From positions 5,518,001 through 5,582,000 of the forward strand of contig NZ_LN850107.1 of assembly GCF_900070365.1 (NCBI RefSeq): DNA of 64,000 bases. The letters run 5' to 3'. A program made the translations under genes and the position numbers. Shown piece by piece: positions 24,964-33,126 of the stretch. The first letter of the stretch is position 1. The number at the start of each line of letters is the position of its first letter. The DNA is from Alloactinosynnema sp. L-07 (lineage in GTDB: Bacteria; Actinomycetota; Actinomycetes; Mycobacteriales; Pseudonocardiaceae). The notes under the pieces are model-generated. The model searched no databases, was not told where the DNA came from, and worked only from the letters and a program-made list of their open reading frames with translations.

Positions 24964-25029
24964 CCGAGGTCGCAGGCGCTCGATTTACCTGCCGAAGCCC
25001 GACTCCGCCCGCATCGCTACCGTTTCACA

Positions 25030-28000
25030 ATGCGCGCCCACGTTCCCGACGTCGATCCGGCAGGTCTGGTCGAAGCCGCAGGCAGCGCCGCATACGCGCG
25101 CGGTGTGCGATACGCACGCCAGCACGCGGTCGTGCGCATGCGGTGGGACGACTCCGAGCAGGCCATATACGCGACGGTGCGGAGCCAATCGGGTGGCTTC
25201 TACGAGACGACGGCGTATTTCTCGTCCGTGGGCGGAGCGTCCGTTCGGTTCGCGCGGGGGGAATGCAACTGCCCGGTCGAGTACGACTGCAAGCACGTGG
25301 TCGCCGTGGTCCTGACAGCGTCCGGGTTGGACCAGCGCGGGTCGACAGTCGTGCGGACCCCGCCGCCGCCGACCTGGGAGCAATCGCTCAGTTCCTTGGT
25401 CGGCCCCGGAGGCGCCTCGGCGAGATCCGACGGGGCGGCGATCGCCATCGAGATCACTGTGGCCGCAGCGCCGGGCCGACCGACCCGGCGCGGTATGCCT
25501 GTCGAGCCGACGCTGAAGGTCGTCGCGCGGCTGGTCACACCAGGGCGCAACGGTTGGGTCGCGGGCGGGCTCTCCTGGACCAAGCTGGCCAACCCCTATC
25601 AGTGCACCGAATACCGCACCTCCCATGTGCGGCTGCTTCGGGAACTGCACGCGGTGTACCGGTCCCACGAGAATTCGTACTCCTACGGCTACCACGCCGA
25701 ACAGAAGACGATCGACCTGGCGACCTTCGAGTCGCGCCAGCTGTGGACTTTGCTGGACGAGGCGGAGGCCATCGGCGTGGCGATGGTGCACGGGCGCAAG
25801 AAGGTGGGCCCGCTGGCGTCCTACACCCGTGCACGGGTGCTGCTGGATGTCACGCGGGCAGCGGAATCCGATTCGCTGTCGATCGCGCCCGTACTGCGGA
25901 TCGAAGGGCCCGAGGCGGATGCCGCGCCGCTGACGTTCATCGGGTCCGACGGCCACGGCGTGGTGTATGTCGATCGCGCGCAGATCCGGGCCGGGACCGA
26001 CCATGGCGATTGGCGGCTTCGACTGGCCAGGCTCGACGGGACCGTGCCCGCCCAGTTGCAGCGGATGGCGGTGGACAACCAGCACCTCGTCGTTCCGGCG
26101 GGGCAAGGCGACCGGTTCCGGAACGAGTTCTATCCCCGGCTTCGGCACATCGCGCCAGTGGTCTCCACGGATGGCTCGTTCACCCCGCCCGCGATCTCCG
26201 ACCCAACCCTGGTGCTGCGCGCGAACTACGGCGCGAACCACGCCCTCGACCTGAATTGGGAATGGGCGTACCAGATCGGCGATTCGCCGCTGCGGATACC
26301 GCTCGGTCAAGCGGGCTCCGATGACGGATACCGCGACCTGGCCAAGGAACGATCGGTTCTGGCCGACCTCGGACTTCCCCTGGAGGAATTCGGCCTGCGC
26401 GACGAGGAGCACGCCTTGGCTCCGGGCGCGCGGCTGCGCGGGATCGACACGTTGCGCTTCACCACCGAGGTGATCCCGCTGCTGACGGGCGCGACCGGCA
26501 CCGCTGTGGAAGTCGGCGGAGATCCGGTCGACTACCGGGAGGCGGGTGACACGCTGCGAATCGGCGTGTCGACCGGGGAGGTGGCGGGCGAGACGGACTG
26601 GTTCGACCTCGGCGTCACCATCACCGTCGAGGGGCGCCAGGTCCCCTTCGCCGAGGTGTTCAAGGCGCTGGACGCCGACGAATCGCATCTGCTGATGCCG
26701 GACGGCGCGTATTTCTCCTTGCACAAGCCCGAGTTGCAGGCTCTGCGCAAGCTGATCGAGGAGGCACGCGCACTGCGCGACTCGCCGGACGGCCCGCTCA
26801 AGATCAGCCGATTCCAGGTCGGCCTCTGGGACGAGCTAGCCGAGTTGGGCGTGGTCGAGAAGCAAGCAGCCGCGTGGCAGCGGCAGCTCGACGCCCTGCG
26901 GTCGGTCGACTCGGTCGACGCGATCCAGCCACCGGACACCCTCGCCGCCCAGTTGCGCGGCTACCAGCTCGACGGCTACCGCTGGCTGCGTTTCCTCTGG
27001 GACTTCCAGCTCGGCGGCGTCCTCGCCGACGACATGGGCCTGGGCAAGACGGTGCAGACCCTCGCCCTGATCTGCCACGCGAAGCAAGCCGATCCAGACC
27101 GTGCGCCGTTCCTCGTCGTCGCGCCGACCAGCGTCGTGTCGAACTGGGCAGCGGAGATCGCGCGGTTCGCACCTGGCCTGACGGTCGTGTGCATCACCGA
27201 CACGATGCGCAAGCGCGGCCAGACCCTCGCCGAAACCGTGGCGGGCGCCGACGTGGTGGTCACCTCCTACACCCTGTTCCGCATCGACTACGACAACTAC
27301 GCCGAGTCGACCTGGTCCGGGCTGATCCTGGACGAAGCCCAGTTCACCAAGAACCACCAGTCCAAGATCTATCAGTGCGCCCGCAGGCTTCCCGCGCCGT
27401 TCAAGCTCGCGATCACCGGAACCCCCATGGAGAACAACCTGATGGAGTTGTGGTCGCTGCTGTCGATCACCTCACCCGGGTTGTTCCCGAACCCGACCAG
27501 GTTCCGCGACTACTACGGCCAGCCGATCGAGAAGCGGGGCGACACGGAGCTCCTCGCGCAACTGCGTCGACGGATCAAGCCGCTGGTGCGGCGCCGCACC
27601 AAGGAGCAGGTGGCCGCCGACCTGCCCGCGAAGCAGGAGCAGGTGCTCGAGGTCGAGCTGCACCCGAAACACCGCAAGATCTACCAGACGCACCTGCAAC
27701 GCGAGCGCAGAAAGGTACTCGGCCTGGTCGACGACATGAACAAGAACCGGTTCACGATCCTGAGCTCGCTCACATTGCTTCGCCAACTGAGCCTGCACCC
27801 CGGACTTGTCGACGACGGCAGCCATGACCTGGCTTCCGCCAAGATCGACGTGCTGCTCGAACACCTGCATGAGGTCGTGGACGGGGGCCACCGGGCGCTG
27901 GTGTTCAGCCAGTTCACCGGGTTCCTCGACAAGGTGCGCGGCGGCCTCGACGCCGCCGGGATCGACTACTGCTACCTCGACGGCAAGACCCGCGACCGCG

Positions 28001-28338
28001 CCACGGTGTTGAAACGGTTCAAGGACGGATCGGCCCCGGTGTTCCTGATCAGCCTCAAGGCAGGCGGGTTCGGCCTGAATCTGACCGAGGCCGACTACTG
28101 CTTCCTGCTGGACCCGTGGTGGAACCCGGCGACGGAGGCGCAGGCTGTGGACCGGACCCACCGCATCGGACAGACCCGCAACGTCATGGTGTACCGGCTC
28201 ATCGCCAAGGACACCATCGAGGAAAAGGTGATGGCGCTAAAGGCCCGCAAGGCCGAGCTGTTCACCAGCGTCATGGACGACGGCAACATGTTCGGGTCGG
28301 GTCTGGACGTCGCCGACATCCGAGAACTCTTCGCCTGA
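25030..28338 (+). CDS. SNF2-family DEAD/H helicase with SWIM zinc finger
   Basis: This 1102-aa protein has an N-terminal SWIM zinc motif (CNCPVEYDCKHVVAVVL, about residues 78-95). A central bacterial SNF2-associated region and a C-terminal SNF2 ATPase follow: motif I ADDMGLGKTVQT near residue 666, DEAQ box near 767, TGTPMENNLMELWSLL, and a helicase C domain ending with motif VI DRTHRIGQTRNVMVYRL. It is a dsDNA translocase likely to remodel DNA-bound proteins or RNA polymerase (HepA-like). TACCGT at 25018-25023 sits six bases before the ATG, so the mRNA is probably leaderless. Confidence 0.93.
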   Translation: MRAHVPDVDPAGLVEAAGSAAYARGVRYARQHAVVRMRWDDSEQAIYATVRSQSGGFYETTAYFSSVGGASVRFARGECNCPVEYDCKHVVAVVLTASGLDQRGSTVVRTPPPPTWEQSLSSLVGPGGASARSDGAAIAIEITVAAAPGRPTRRGMPVEPTLKVVARLVTPGRNGWVAGGLSWTKLANPYQCTEYRTSHVRLLRELHAVYRSHENSYSYGYHAEQKTIDLATFESRQLWTLLDEAEAIGVAMVHGRKKVGPLASYTRARVLLDVTRAAESDSLSIAPVLRIEGPEADAAPLTFIGSDGHGVVYVDRAQIRAGTDHGDWRLRLARLDGTVPAQLQRMAVDNQHLVVPAGQGDRFRNEFYPRLRHIAPVVSTDGSFTPPAISDPTLVLRANYGANHALDLNWEWAYQIGDSPLRIPLGQAGSDDGYRDLAKERSVLADLGLPLEEFGLRDEEHALAPGARLRGIDTLRFTTEVIPLLTGATGTAVEVGGDPVDYREAGDTLRIGVSTGEVAGETDWFDLGVTITVEGRQVPFAEVFKALDADESHLLMPDGAYFSLHKPELQALRKLIEEARALRDSPDGPLKISRFQVGLWDELAELGVVEKQAAAWQRQLDALRSVDSVDAIQPPDTLAAQLRGYQLDGYRWLRFLWDFQLGGVLADDMGLGKTVQTLALICHAKQADPDRAPFLVVAPTSVVSNWAAEIARFAPGLTVVCITDTMRKRGQTLAETVAGADVVVTSYTLFRIDYDNYAESTWSGLILDEAQFTKNHQSKIYQCARRLPAPFKLAITGTPMENNLMELWSLLSITSPGLFPNPTRFRDYYGQPIEKRGDTELLAQLRRRIKPLVRRRTKEQVAADLPAKQEQVLEVELHPKHRKIYQTHLQRERRKVLGLVDDMNKNRFTILSSLTLLRQLSLHPGLVDDGSHDLASAKIDVLLEHLHEVVDGGHRALVFSQFTGFLDKVRGGLDAAGIDYCYLDGKTRDRATVLKRFKDGSAPVFLISLKAGGFGLNLTEADYCFLLDPWWNPATEAQAVDRTHRIGQTRNVMVYRLIAKDTIEEKVMALKARKAELFTSVMDDGNMFGSGLDVADIRELFA

Positions 28339-28534
28339 GGCCGACAGCGGGCCAAGACGCGTCAGCAAGCAGTGCGCTTCCGGCCTGATGAGCTGCCGGA
28401 AGCGGCTGTCGAGCGGGCCCGCCGTGGCGCGGTCGCGGATCAGAAATCCGACCTCGATGTTGTCGGTGAGTCCGCGATCGGCGAAGTTGGCACTGCTGAG
28501 CAGCACCTCCGACCTCGCGCCAGCGACCTTGACT
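28339..28534 (-). pseudogene. phospholipase D-domain relic
   Basis: The frame read leftward from 28534 gives VKVAGARSEVLLSSANFADR, then GLTDNIEVGFLIRDRATAGP and a closing RFRQLI. This is the C-terminal HKD-motif half of a PLD-like protein of the type with LSSANxTxxGLxxNIEVGxLIRD. The upstream two thirds are missing. The catalytic His would lie exactly at the junction with the 28533-28814 gene, and the Asp of HKD is not conserved (Arg). The frame runs on into the SNF2 gene on the other strand. This looks like a decayed, truncated gene. Confidence 0.6.
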
Positions 28535-28814
28535 AAGTGATCGGTTCAAGCACGCGGGCGGTCGGCGAGCCCGCGAGGGCAGGCGAGTTCGCGGGCACCG
28601 ACCAGACCTCCCGCTCCAAGAACGCCCGGAAGCGCTCCGCCTGCTCGGCAGACGGAAAGTCGAGGTCAACGACGATATAGCGAGGGTCGTCAACCGGCTG
28701 CTGGATCCGATGGGCAAGGACGCCGGCAGCCGCCCGAGCGCCGGCGAAGCGGTCGAACGCCGCACGCCAGGTCGGAAGGTCCGTTATCGGGTGCTCGATA
28801 TGCAAAGTGACCAT
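28533..28814 (-). CDS. small ferredoxin-like-fold (ABM-like) protein
   Basis: This 93-aa protein begins MVTLHIEHPITDLPTWRAAFDRF and continues with LAHRIQQPVDDPRYIVVDLDF and FRAFLEREVW. The pattern is a dimeric alpha/beta-barrel, with a buried strand, the DLPTWRAAF helix and the DxDF strand, as in cyclase/monooxygenase-like small proteins. No catalytic assignment is possible. TACCGT at 28822-28827 (minus strand) precedes the ATG by seven bases, so it is probably leaderless. It is divergent from the LuxR-type gene, and its 3' end abuts the PLD relic. Confidence 0.75.
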   Translation of the reverse strand: MVTLHIEHPITDLPTWRAAFDRFAGARAAAGVLAHRIQQPVDDPRYIVVDLDFPSAEQAERFRAFLEREVWSVPANSPALAGSPTARVLEPIT

Positions 28815-28821
28815 GCCGACG

Positions 28822-28873
28822 ACGGTAGGTGCCGTCGGGTAATCGGAACATCCCGAGAACAGGGGGGTACCGT
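28822..28873. promoter_or_regulatory. divergent leaderless -10 boxes (28814 and 28881 genes)
   Basis: Identical -10 hexamers TACCGT lie at 28822-28827 on the minus strand and 28868-28873 on the plus strand. Each is seven bases before its start codon. The two promoters share the 40 bp between them. Confidence 0.6.
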
Positions 28874-28880
28874 CGGCCCG

Positions 28881-29879
28881 GTGGTGACGCGGGCGGGGGC
28901 GGAGCGGATCGAGCGACGGTGCCGGGATCAGCGCGACGACCGCCCGGCCAGGGCCGCGGTGCTCGCCGAGCTGCGCCGGTCGGTGCCGTTCGACGCCTAT
29001 GCGTGGGTGATGACCGACCCCGAGACCGCCGTCGGCACGTCCCCGCTGGCCGAGGCCCCAGCGCCGCTCCCCGCGTTGATCAAAGCGAAGTACCTCACCA
29101 AGGCGAACCGCTGGACCGCCCTTCCCGCCCGCCGCGCCCACAATCTGCCCGACCCGGGCGAAAGCCTCGTGTGGCGCGAGGTGCAGCGAACCCACGGCGT
29201 CACCGACATCGCCTCCGTCCGCCATGCCGACCGCTACGGCTGCTGGGGCTTCCTCGACCTGTGGCGCACGGGCGGCCAGTTCTCCGCCGCGGAACTCGAC
29301 TTCCTGACCGCCGTCGCCACGCCCATGACCACCATGCTGCGCGGCCTGCAGGCCAGGGCGTTCGACCGGACCACCGATACCGCCGACACCGCGGGCCCGG
29401 TCGTGCTGGTGCTCTCACCCGACCTGGAGGTCCGAGCGCAGACCGCGACGACCGACGCCTATCTGCGGTCCCTGATCCCGCCGACCGACGAGCGCCCGCC
29501 GGTCCCCGCCGCCGCGTACAACGTCGCCGCGCAGTTGCTGGCCGTCGAGGCGGGGGTGGACGATCACGCGTCGCTCGCGCGGGTGCATCTGGCGCCCGGC
29601 CGGTGGGTGACGCTGCGCGCGGAGCGGTTGGCGGGGGACATCGCGGTGACGATGGAGCGCAGCACGCCCGCTGAGCGGCTCGCGGTGTTCCGCCGGGCGA
29701 TGGGGCTCTCGGCGCGGGAGGGCGAGCTGCTGTCGCACCTGGCCGATGGGCACGCGACCGCGGACGTGGCCCGGCTGATGGTGCTGTCCGAGCACACCGT
29801 GCAGGACCACATCAAGGCGATCTTCACCAAGACCGCGTCGCACAGCCGGGCGGCGCTGCTGTCGCGGATCAACGGCTGA
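28881..29879 (+). CDS. LuxR-type helix-turn-helix regulator
   Basis: This 332-aa protein carries a C-terminal LuxR HTH: MGLSAREGELLSHLADGHAT, then VLSEHTVQDHIKAIFTKTAS. The N-terminal 260 residues resemble a GAF-like sensor (VPFDAYAWVMTDPETAVGTS, DRYGCWGFLDLWRTGGQFS). The start is GTG 28881, seven bases after TACCGT, so the mRNA is leaderless; an in-frame earlier start at 28710 would overlap the divergent gene. The signal is unknown. It may regulate the divergently transcribed ABM-like gene. Confidence 0.8.
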   Translation: MVTRAGAERIERRCRDQRDDRPARAAVLAELRRSVPFDAYAWVMTDPETAVGTSPLAEAPAPLPALIKAKYLTKANRWTALPARRAHNLPDPGESLVWREVQRTHGVTDIASVRHADRYGCWGFLDLWRTGGQFSAAELDFLTAVATPMTTMLRGLQARAFDRTTDTADTAGPVVLVLSPDLEVRAQTATTDAYLRSLIPPTDERPPVPAAAYNVAAQLLAVEAGVDDHASLARVHLAPGRWVTLRAERLAGDIAVTMERSTPAERLAVFRRAMGLSAREGELLSHLADGHATADVARLMVLSEHTVQDHIKAIFTKTASHSRAALLSRING

Positions 29880-29949
29880 GCATGATCGACTTCACAAGGC
29901 TCACGCTGCGTGCCCAAGCCCATGTGAACCTCGGGTGTCAAACCTATTA

Positions 29950-29961
29950 CGTTGTACAACG
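29950..29961. promoter_or_regulatory. perfect 12-bp palindrome in intergenic region
   Basis: CGTTGTACAACG lies in the otherwise gene-free 29880-30125 stretch upstream of the secreted 125-aa protein. It resembles TetR-family operators. The rest of the stretch is AT-richer than its surroundings and holds several GATCAT repeats, but no other gene. Confidence 0.4.
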
Positions 29962-30125
29962 AAATGACCTGGGGCGATCGTGATCATGGACCGCGATCAT
30001 CGGTGAGCGTCGTTCACGTTCTGTCGATGATGGCAAAAGTTGATCATCCATAATGGACACAAGAGCGCTGCTAGCGTCGATTTCGGTGCCGTCACATGGC
30101 ATCCACGACAACAGGAGGCAACAAG

Positions 30126-30503
30126 ATGTCCAACCGCATGCGTGCCGTCACGACCGTCCTTGCGGGCACCGCCGCCGCGTTCGCGTTCGCCGCGGGCACC
30201 GCGCAGGCCGCCCAGACCGCCTCGGTGTTCCTCTACAACGGCACCGCCGCCCACTGCGCCACCAGTGGTCAGAACGGCGTCGCGGGCGGCGTGTTCGCCT
30301 CCTACACCTGCCAGAACGGCGTCGCGGGCCACGCGCTGTCGGTGACGGCGAAGGCGGGCACGGTCAGCAACGTCCACATCAACACCTTCCCGACGCTGGT
30401 CGACTGCAACTCGGTGGGCAACAACGGCGTCTCCGGCGGCGTGTTCACCAGCTTCCACTGCCAGAACGGCATCGCGGGCTACAGCCTGTCCGTCTCCGGC
30501 TGA
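30126..30503 (+). CDS. secreted small protein with internal duplication
   Basis: This 125-aa protein starts at ATG 30126 after AGGAGG. A clear Sec signal peptide ends at AQA near residue 30. The mature part has two copies of one unit: CATSGQNGVAGGVFASYTCQ with NGVAGHALSV, and CNSVGNNGVSGGVFTSFHCQ with NGIAGYSLSV. Each unit carries two Cys, so four in total, which suggests one disulfide per repeat. It is probably a small extracellular beta protein of about 95 residues. No family is recognised. A strong terminator follows immediately. Confidence 0.7.
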   Translation: MSNRMRAVTTVLAGTAAAFAFAAGTAQAAQTASVFLYNGTAAHCATSGQNGVAGGVFASYTCQNGVAGHALSVTAKAGTVSNVHINTFPTLVDCNSVGNNGVSGGVFTSFHCQNGIAGYSLSVSG

Positions 30504-30508
30504 TCCAC

Positions 30509-30538
30509 CGCCCGGGGGCGCCACGGCGTCCCCGGGCG
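30509..30538 (+). terminator. hairpin terminator
   Basis: A GC-rich stem of about 13 bp (30509-30522 with 30526-30538, one G-U pair) has a 3-nt loop and is followed by CTATTT. It lies 6 nt after the secreted-protein stop. Confidence 0.75.
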
Positions 30539-30582
30539 CTATTTCGCGGGCGACCGCGACCGGGATTTGCGAGGCTGGCCCG

Positions 30583-31488
30583 ATGCTCGTGAACTGGATG
30601 GACGAACAGCTCGCCGCGGCGGGGATCTCCCGGACCGGCGACGTCGGCGAACCGCGGGTCCGGCCTTGGTCGACCGTGCTTACCGCGCCCACGACGACGG
30701 GACCGGTGTGGCTCAAGACCACCAGTGCGGCCACCGGCTTCGAGGCCGCGCTCTACGAGATCCTGCACGAGCTCGCCCCGCACCGGGTGCTCGAACCCAT
30801 CGCCGTGGACACCGAGCGCGGCTGGCTGCTGCTGCCCGACGGCGGCGCCCCGGTCGGCTGGGACCTGCCGCCCGACGACCTCGCCGCCATCCTCGTCGAC
30901 GTCCTGCCGCGCTACGGCGTCCTGCAGCGCGACGTGGCGCCGCAGGTCGATCGGATGCTCGCCGCGGGCGTCGCGGACATGCGCCCGGAGGTCATGCCGA
31001 CCCGGTTCGCCGCGGCCGTGTCCGCCGTCGGCGGCTTCCCGGAGGTCGAGGCGCGCGAAGCCGACTTCCTCGGCTGGTGCGCGCGCCTGACCGAGTCGCC
31101 CGTCCCCGCCTGCCTCGACCACAACGACCTGCACCCGGCCAACATCCTGCTCACCGACCCCACCGACCCCGACGCGGTCCGCTTCTACGACTGGGGCGAC
31201 GCGGTGATCGCCCATCCGTTCGCGGCGATGTTCGTCCCCCTCAAGGTCCTGCTCGACAAGCTCGGCCCCCAGGCGGCCGGGACGCTGCGGGTCCGCGACG
31301 CGTATCTGGAGGCGTTCACCGACCTGGCCCCGCGCGCCGAGCTGGCCGCCGACCTCGACCTGGCCTGTCGGGTCGCCAAGGTCGCGCGCACGCTGGTTTG
31401 GGCGCGCGCCATCGCCACCGATCCAGGGGAGTGGGCCGACGCCCCGCGCGAGACCCTGGGGACCCTCCTCGCCGACTCGTACTACTGA
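30583..31488 (+). CDS. aminoglycoside phosphotransferase-like (APH) kinase
   Basis: This 301-aa protein has the APH-type catalytic loop LDHNDLHPANILLTD (Brenner motif with Asp and Asn) and the Mg-binding motif VRFYDWGDAVIAHPF. The N-lobe is short and weakly conserved (VWLKTTSAATGFEAALYEIL). Members phosphorylate small hydroxyl- or amine-bearing molecules, and many environmental ones are not resistance enzymes. The substrate is unknown. The next gene is a MarR regulator only 19 nt downstream, so the two may be related in function. Confidence 0.8.
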   Translation: MLVNWMDEQLAAAGISRTGDVGEPRVRPWSTVLTAPTTTGPVWLKTTSAATGFEAALYEILHELAPHRVLEPIAVDTERGWLLLPDGGAPVGWDLPPDDLAAILVDVLPRYGVLQRDVAPQVDRMLAAGVADMRPEVMPTRFAAAVSAVGGFPEVEAREADFLGWCARLTESPVPACLDHNDLHPANILLTDPTDPDAVRFYDWGDAVIAHPFAAMFVPLKVLLDKLGPQAAGTLRVRDAYLEAFTDLAPRAELAADLDLACRVAKVARTLVWARAIATDPGEWADAPRETLGTLLADSYY

Positions 31489-31507
31489 GGTGCGGTAGAA
31501 CATCGCC

Positions 31508-31990
31508 ATGGCGGACGACAGCGTCGACGAGCTGACCGACGCCGTGCTGACCGCGTCCCGGCTGCTGGTGGCGGTGTCGGCCCGATCGATCGCGGCGGTC
31601 GACGACACCATCACGCTGGCGCAGTTCCGACTGCTGGTGATCGTGTTCACCCGCGGTACCCAGAGGGTGACCGCGCTCGCCGAACTGCTCGGCGTCAATC
31701 CATCGTCCGCGACCAGGACCGTCGACCGGCTGGTGCACGCCGGGCTCCTCGGCCGCAGGCAGAACCCGGCCGCGCGCCGGGAGACCCACATCAGCCTGAC
31801 GCCCGCGGGCAGCGCGCTGGTCGCCGAGGTGACGCGGCGGCGGCGGGTGGAGATCGCCCGGATCGTGGCCGCGATGCCGATGGAGAACCGGCGCGGGCTG
31901 GTCGCGGCGCTGGCCGCGTTCGCCGAGGCCGGGGACGAGCCGCCCGCGGGCTCTTCGCCCTATCGGGTGGACGACACGGACTGGGCCTGA
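31508..31990 (+). CDS. MarR family transcriptional regulator
   Basis: This 160-aa protein has the MarR winged helix: FRLLVIVFTRGTQRVTALAE, LLGVNPSSATRTVDRLVHAG and the wing RRQNPAARRETHISLTPAG. Dimerisation helices lie at both ends. MarR proteins usually repress a neighbouring gene and respond to phenolic ligands or oxidation. No Cys sensor is evident. Confidence 0.88.
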   Translation: MADDSVDELTDAVLTASRLLVAVSARSIAAVDDTITLAQFRLLVIVFTRGTQRVTALAELLGVNPSSATRTVDRLVHAGLLGRRQNPAARRETHISLTPAGSALVAEVTRRRRVEIARIVAAMPMENRRGLVAALAAFAEAGDEPPAGSSPYRVDDTDWA

Positions 31991-32002
31991 CAACCTGCCG
32001 TG

Positions 32003-32467
32003 ATGGAGATCGAACGGAAGTTCCTGGTCGTCGACGACTCGTGGCGGTCGGCGGTGGTGTCGCGGCGGCAGATCGTGCAGGCCTATCTGGCGATCGGCGA
32101 GCGCTCCCAGGTCCGGGTCCGCAGCACCGGAGACCAAGCGTGGATCACGGTCAAGGGCCAGGCGGCAGGCGTGTCCAGAGAGGAATTCGAGACCGAGGTC
32201 CCGGTCGACTTCGTCGACGGCGTGCGGGCCGCCGGGCTCTGCGATGGCGAGCCGGTGGAGAAGGAACGGCACGTGGTCGCGGTCGAAGGGCATCAGTTCG
32301 AGGTCGATGTCTTCCATGGCGCCAACGAAGGGCTCATCCTGGCTGAGTTGGAACTCGACGCGCCCGACGCCGAGTTCCCCCGGCCTGGGTGGCTGGGCAC
32401 CGAGGTCACCGACGACAAGCGCTACCGCAACGCCTACCTCGCCAAGTCCCCCTACGACACCTGGTAA
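32003..32467 (+). CDS. CYTH-domain protein (triphosphate tunnel metalloenzyme)
   Basis: This 154-aa protein starts with the ExExK signature (MEIERKFLVVDD). It continues with alternating charged strands typical of the tunnel fold: SQVRVRSTGDQAWITVKGQ, SREEFETEVPV, KERHVVAVEGHQFEVDVFHG and LAELELDAPDAEF. Enzymes of this family hydrolyse inorganic triphosphate or, less often, cyclise ATP. This size suggests a triphosphatase. GTG 32000 is an alternative start one codon upstream. Confidence 0.88.
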   Translation: MEIERKFLVVDDSWRSAVVSRRQIVQAYLAIGERSQVRVRSTGDQAWITVKGQAAGVSREEFETEVPVDFVDGVRAAGLCDGEPVEKERHVVAVEGHQFEVDVFHGANEGLILAELELDAPDAEFPRPGWLGTEVTDDKRYRNAYLAKSPYDTW

Positions 32468-32529
32468 GTGGAACCTCGGCCGGGACCCACACGTCTACCC
32501 GACGACCCAAGCGCAGAGGGGACGACACG

Positions 32530-33075
32530 ATGGCCGACATCGAGTACAGCTTCGGCACCGGCGAGGGCGCCCCGAACGTCCATCACGGCGAGACCAATGT
32601 GGACATCGACGGTGACGGCACCGCCGACGCCATCGCGGTCGACTTCGACGGCGACGGCCGCTACGACGACGCGATGTGGGACTCCGACGGCGACGGCGTG
32701 GCCGACACCGCCCTGCTCGACCTCGACGACGACGGCAATGCCGAGTCGGCGTACCAGGACCCCACCGGGCTGGGCACGTGGAACGCCAAGGGTCAGGGCA
32801 GCAGCCCGGAGGAGTCCACTGAGGGCACTCAGGGCAAGCCCGACGTGACCTCGGGTGGGAAGGACGACGAGCCGGACTTCGAGAACGTCCCGATCGAAGT
32901 CGACTTCGAGGACAAAGAGGACTCAGCGGAGCCGGAGGACGCGCCGGACTCGCCCGAAGAAGAAGAGGAGCCGAGCCCGGACGACGAGCCCGAGGACTCC
33001 GGCATCGACATCGACCCCGCCGAGCCGGAGGACACTCCCGACCCCGCCCTGTCGGACTGGTACTCGAGCTTGTGA
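32530..33075 (+). CDS. very acidic protein with DxDGDG calcium-binding-like repeats
   Basis: This 181-aa protein has repeated EF-hand/dockerin-like loops in its first half: DIDGDGTADAIAVDFDGDGR and DSDGDGVADTALLDLDDDGN. The second half is an extremely acidic, Pro-rich tail (for example DSPEEEEEPSPDDEPEDSGI). It has no signal peptide or membrane helix. The loop spacing suits calcium binding, as in thrombospondin type 3/dockerin repeats. The function is unknown. The start is ATG 32530; GAGGGGACG at 32516-32524 serves as the RBS. Confidence 0.75.
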   Translation: MADIEYSFGTGEGAPNVHHGETNVDIDGDGTADAIAVDFDGDGRYDDAMWDSDGDGVADTALLDLDDDGNAESAYQDPTGLGTWNAKGQGSSPEESTEGTQGKPDVTSGGKDDEPDFENVPIEVDFEDKEDSAEPEDAPDSPEEEEEPSPDDEPEDSGIDIDPAEPEDTPDPALSDWYSSL

Positions 33076-33083
33076 GCCCGCCG

Positions 33084-33110
33084 CGGCCCGAGGGTGCGAA
33101 CCTCGGGCCG
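33084..33110 (+). terminator. hairpin terminator
   Basis: A 10-bp perfect stem (33084-33093 with 33101-33110) has a 7-nt loop and sits 8 nt after the acidic-protein stop. Confidence 0.65.
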
Positions 33111-33126
33111 CTACCGTGTGGTCACG

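Noticed and set aside
31497..31508. Leaderless promoter before the MarR gene (TAGAAC)
   Set aside because: The last -10 base is C, not T, so the pattern is too weak to count with the others.
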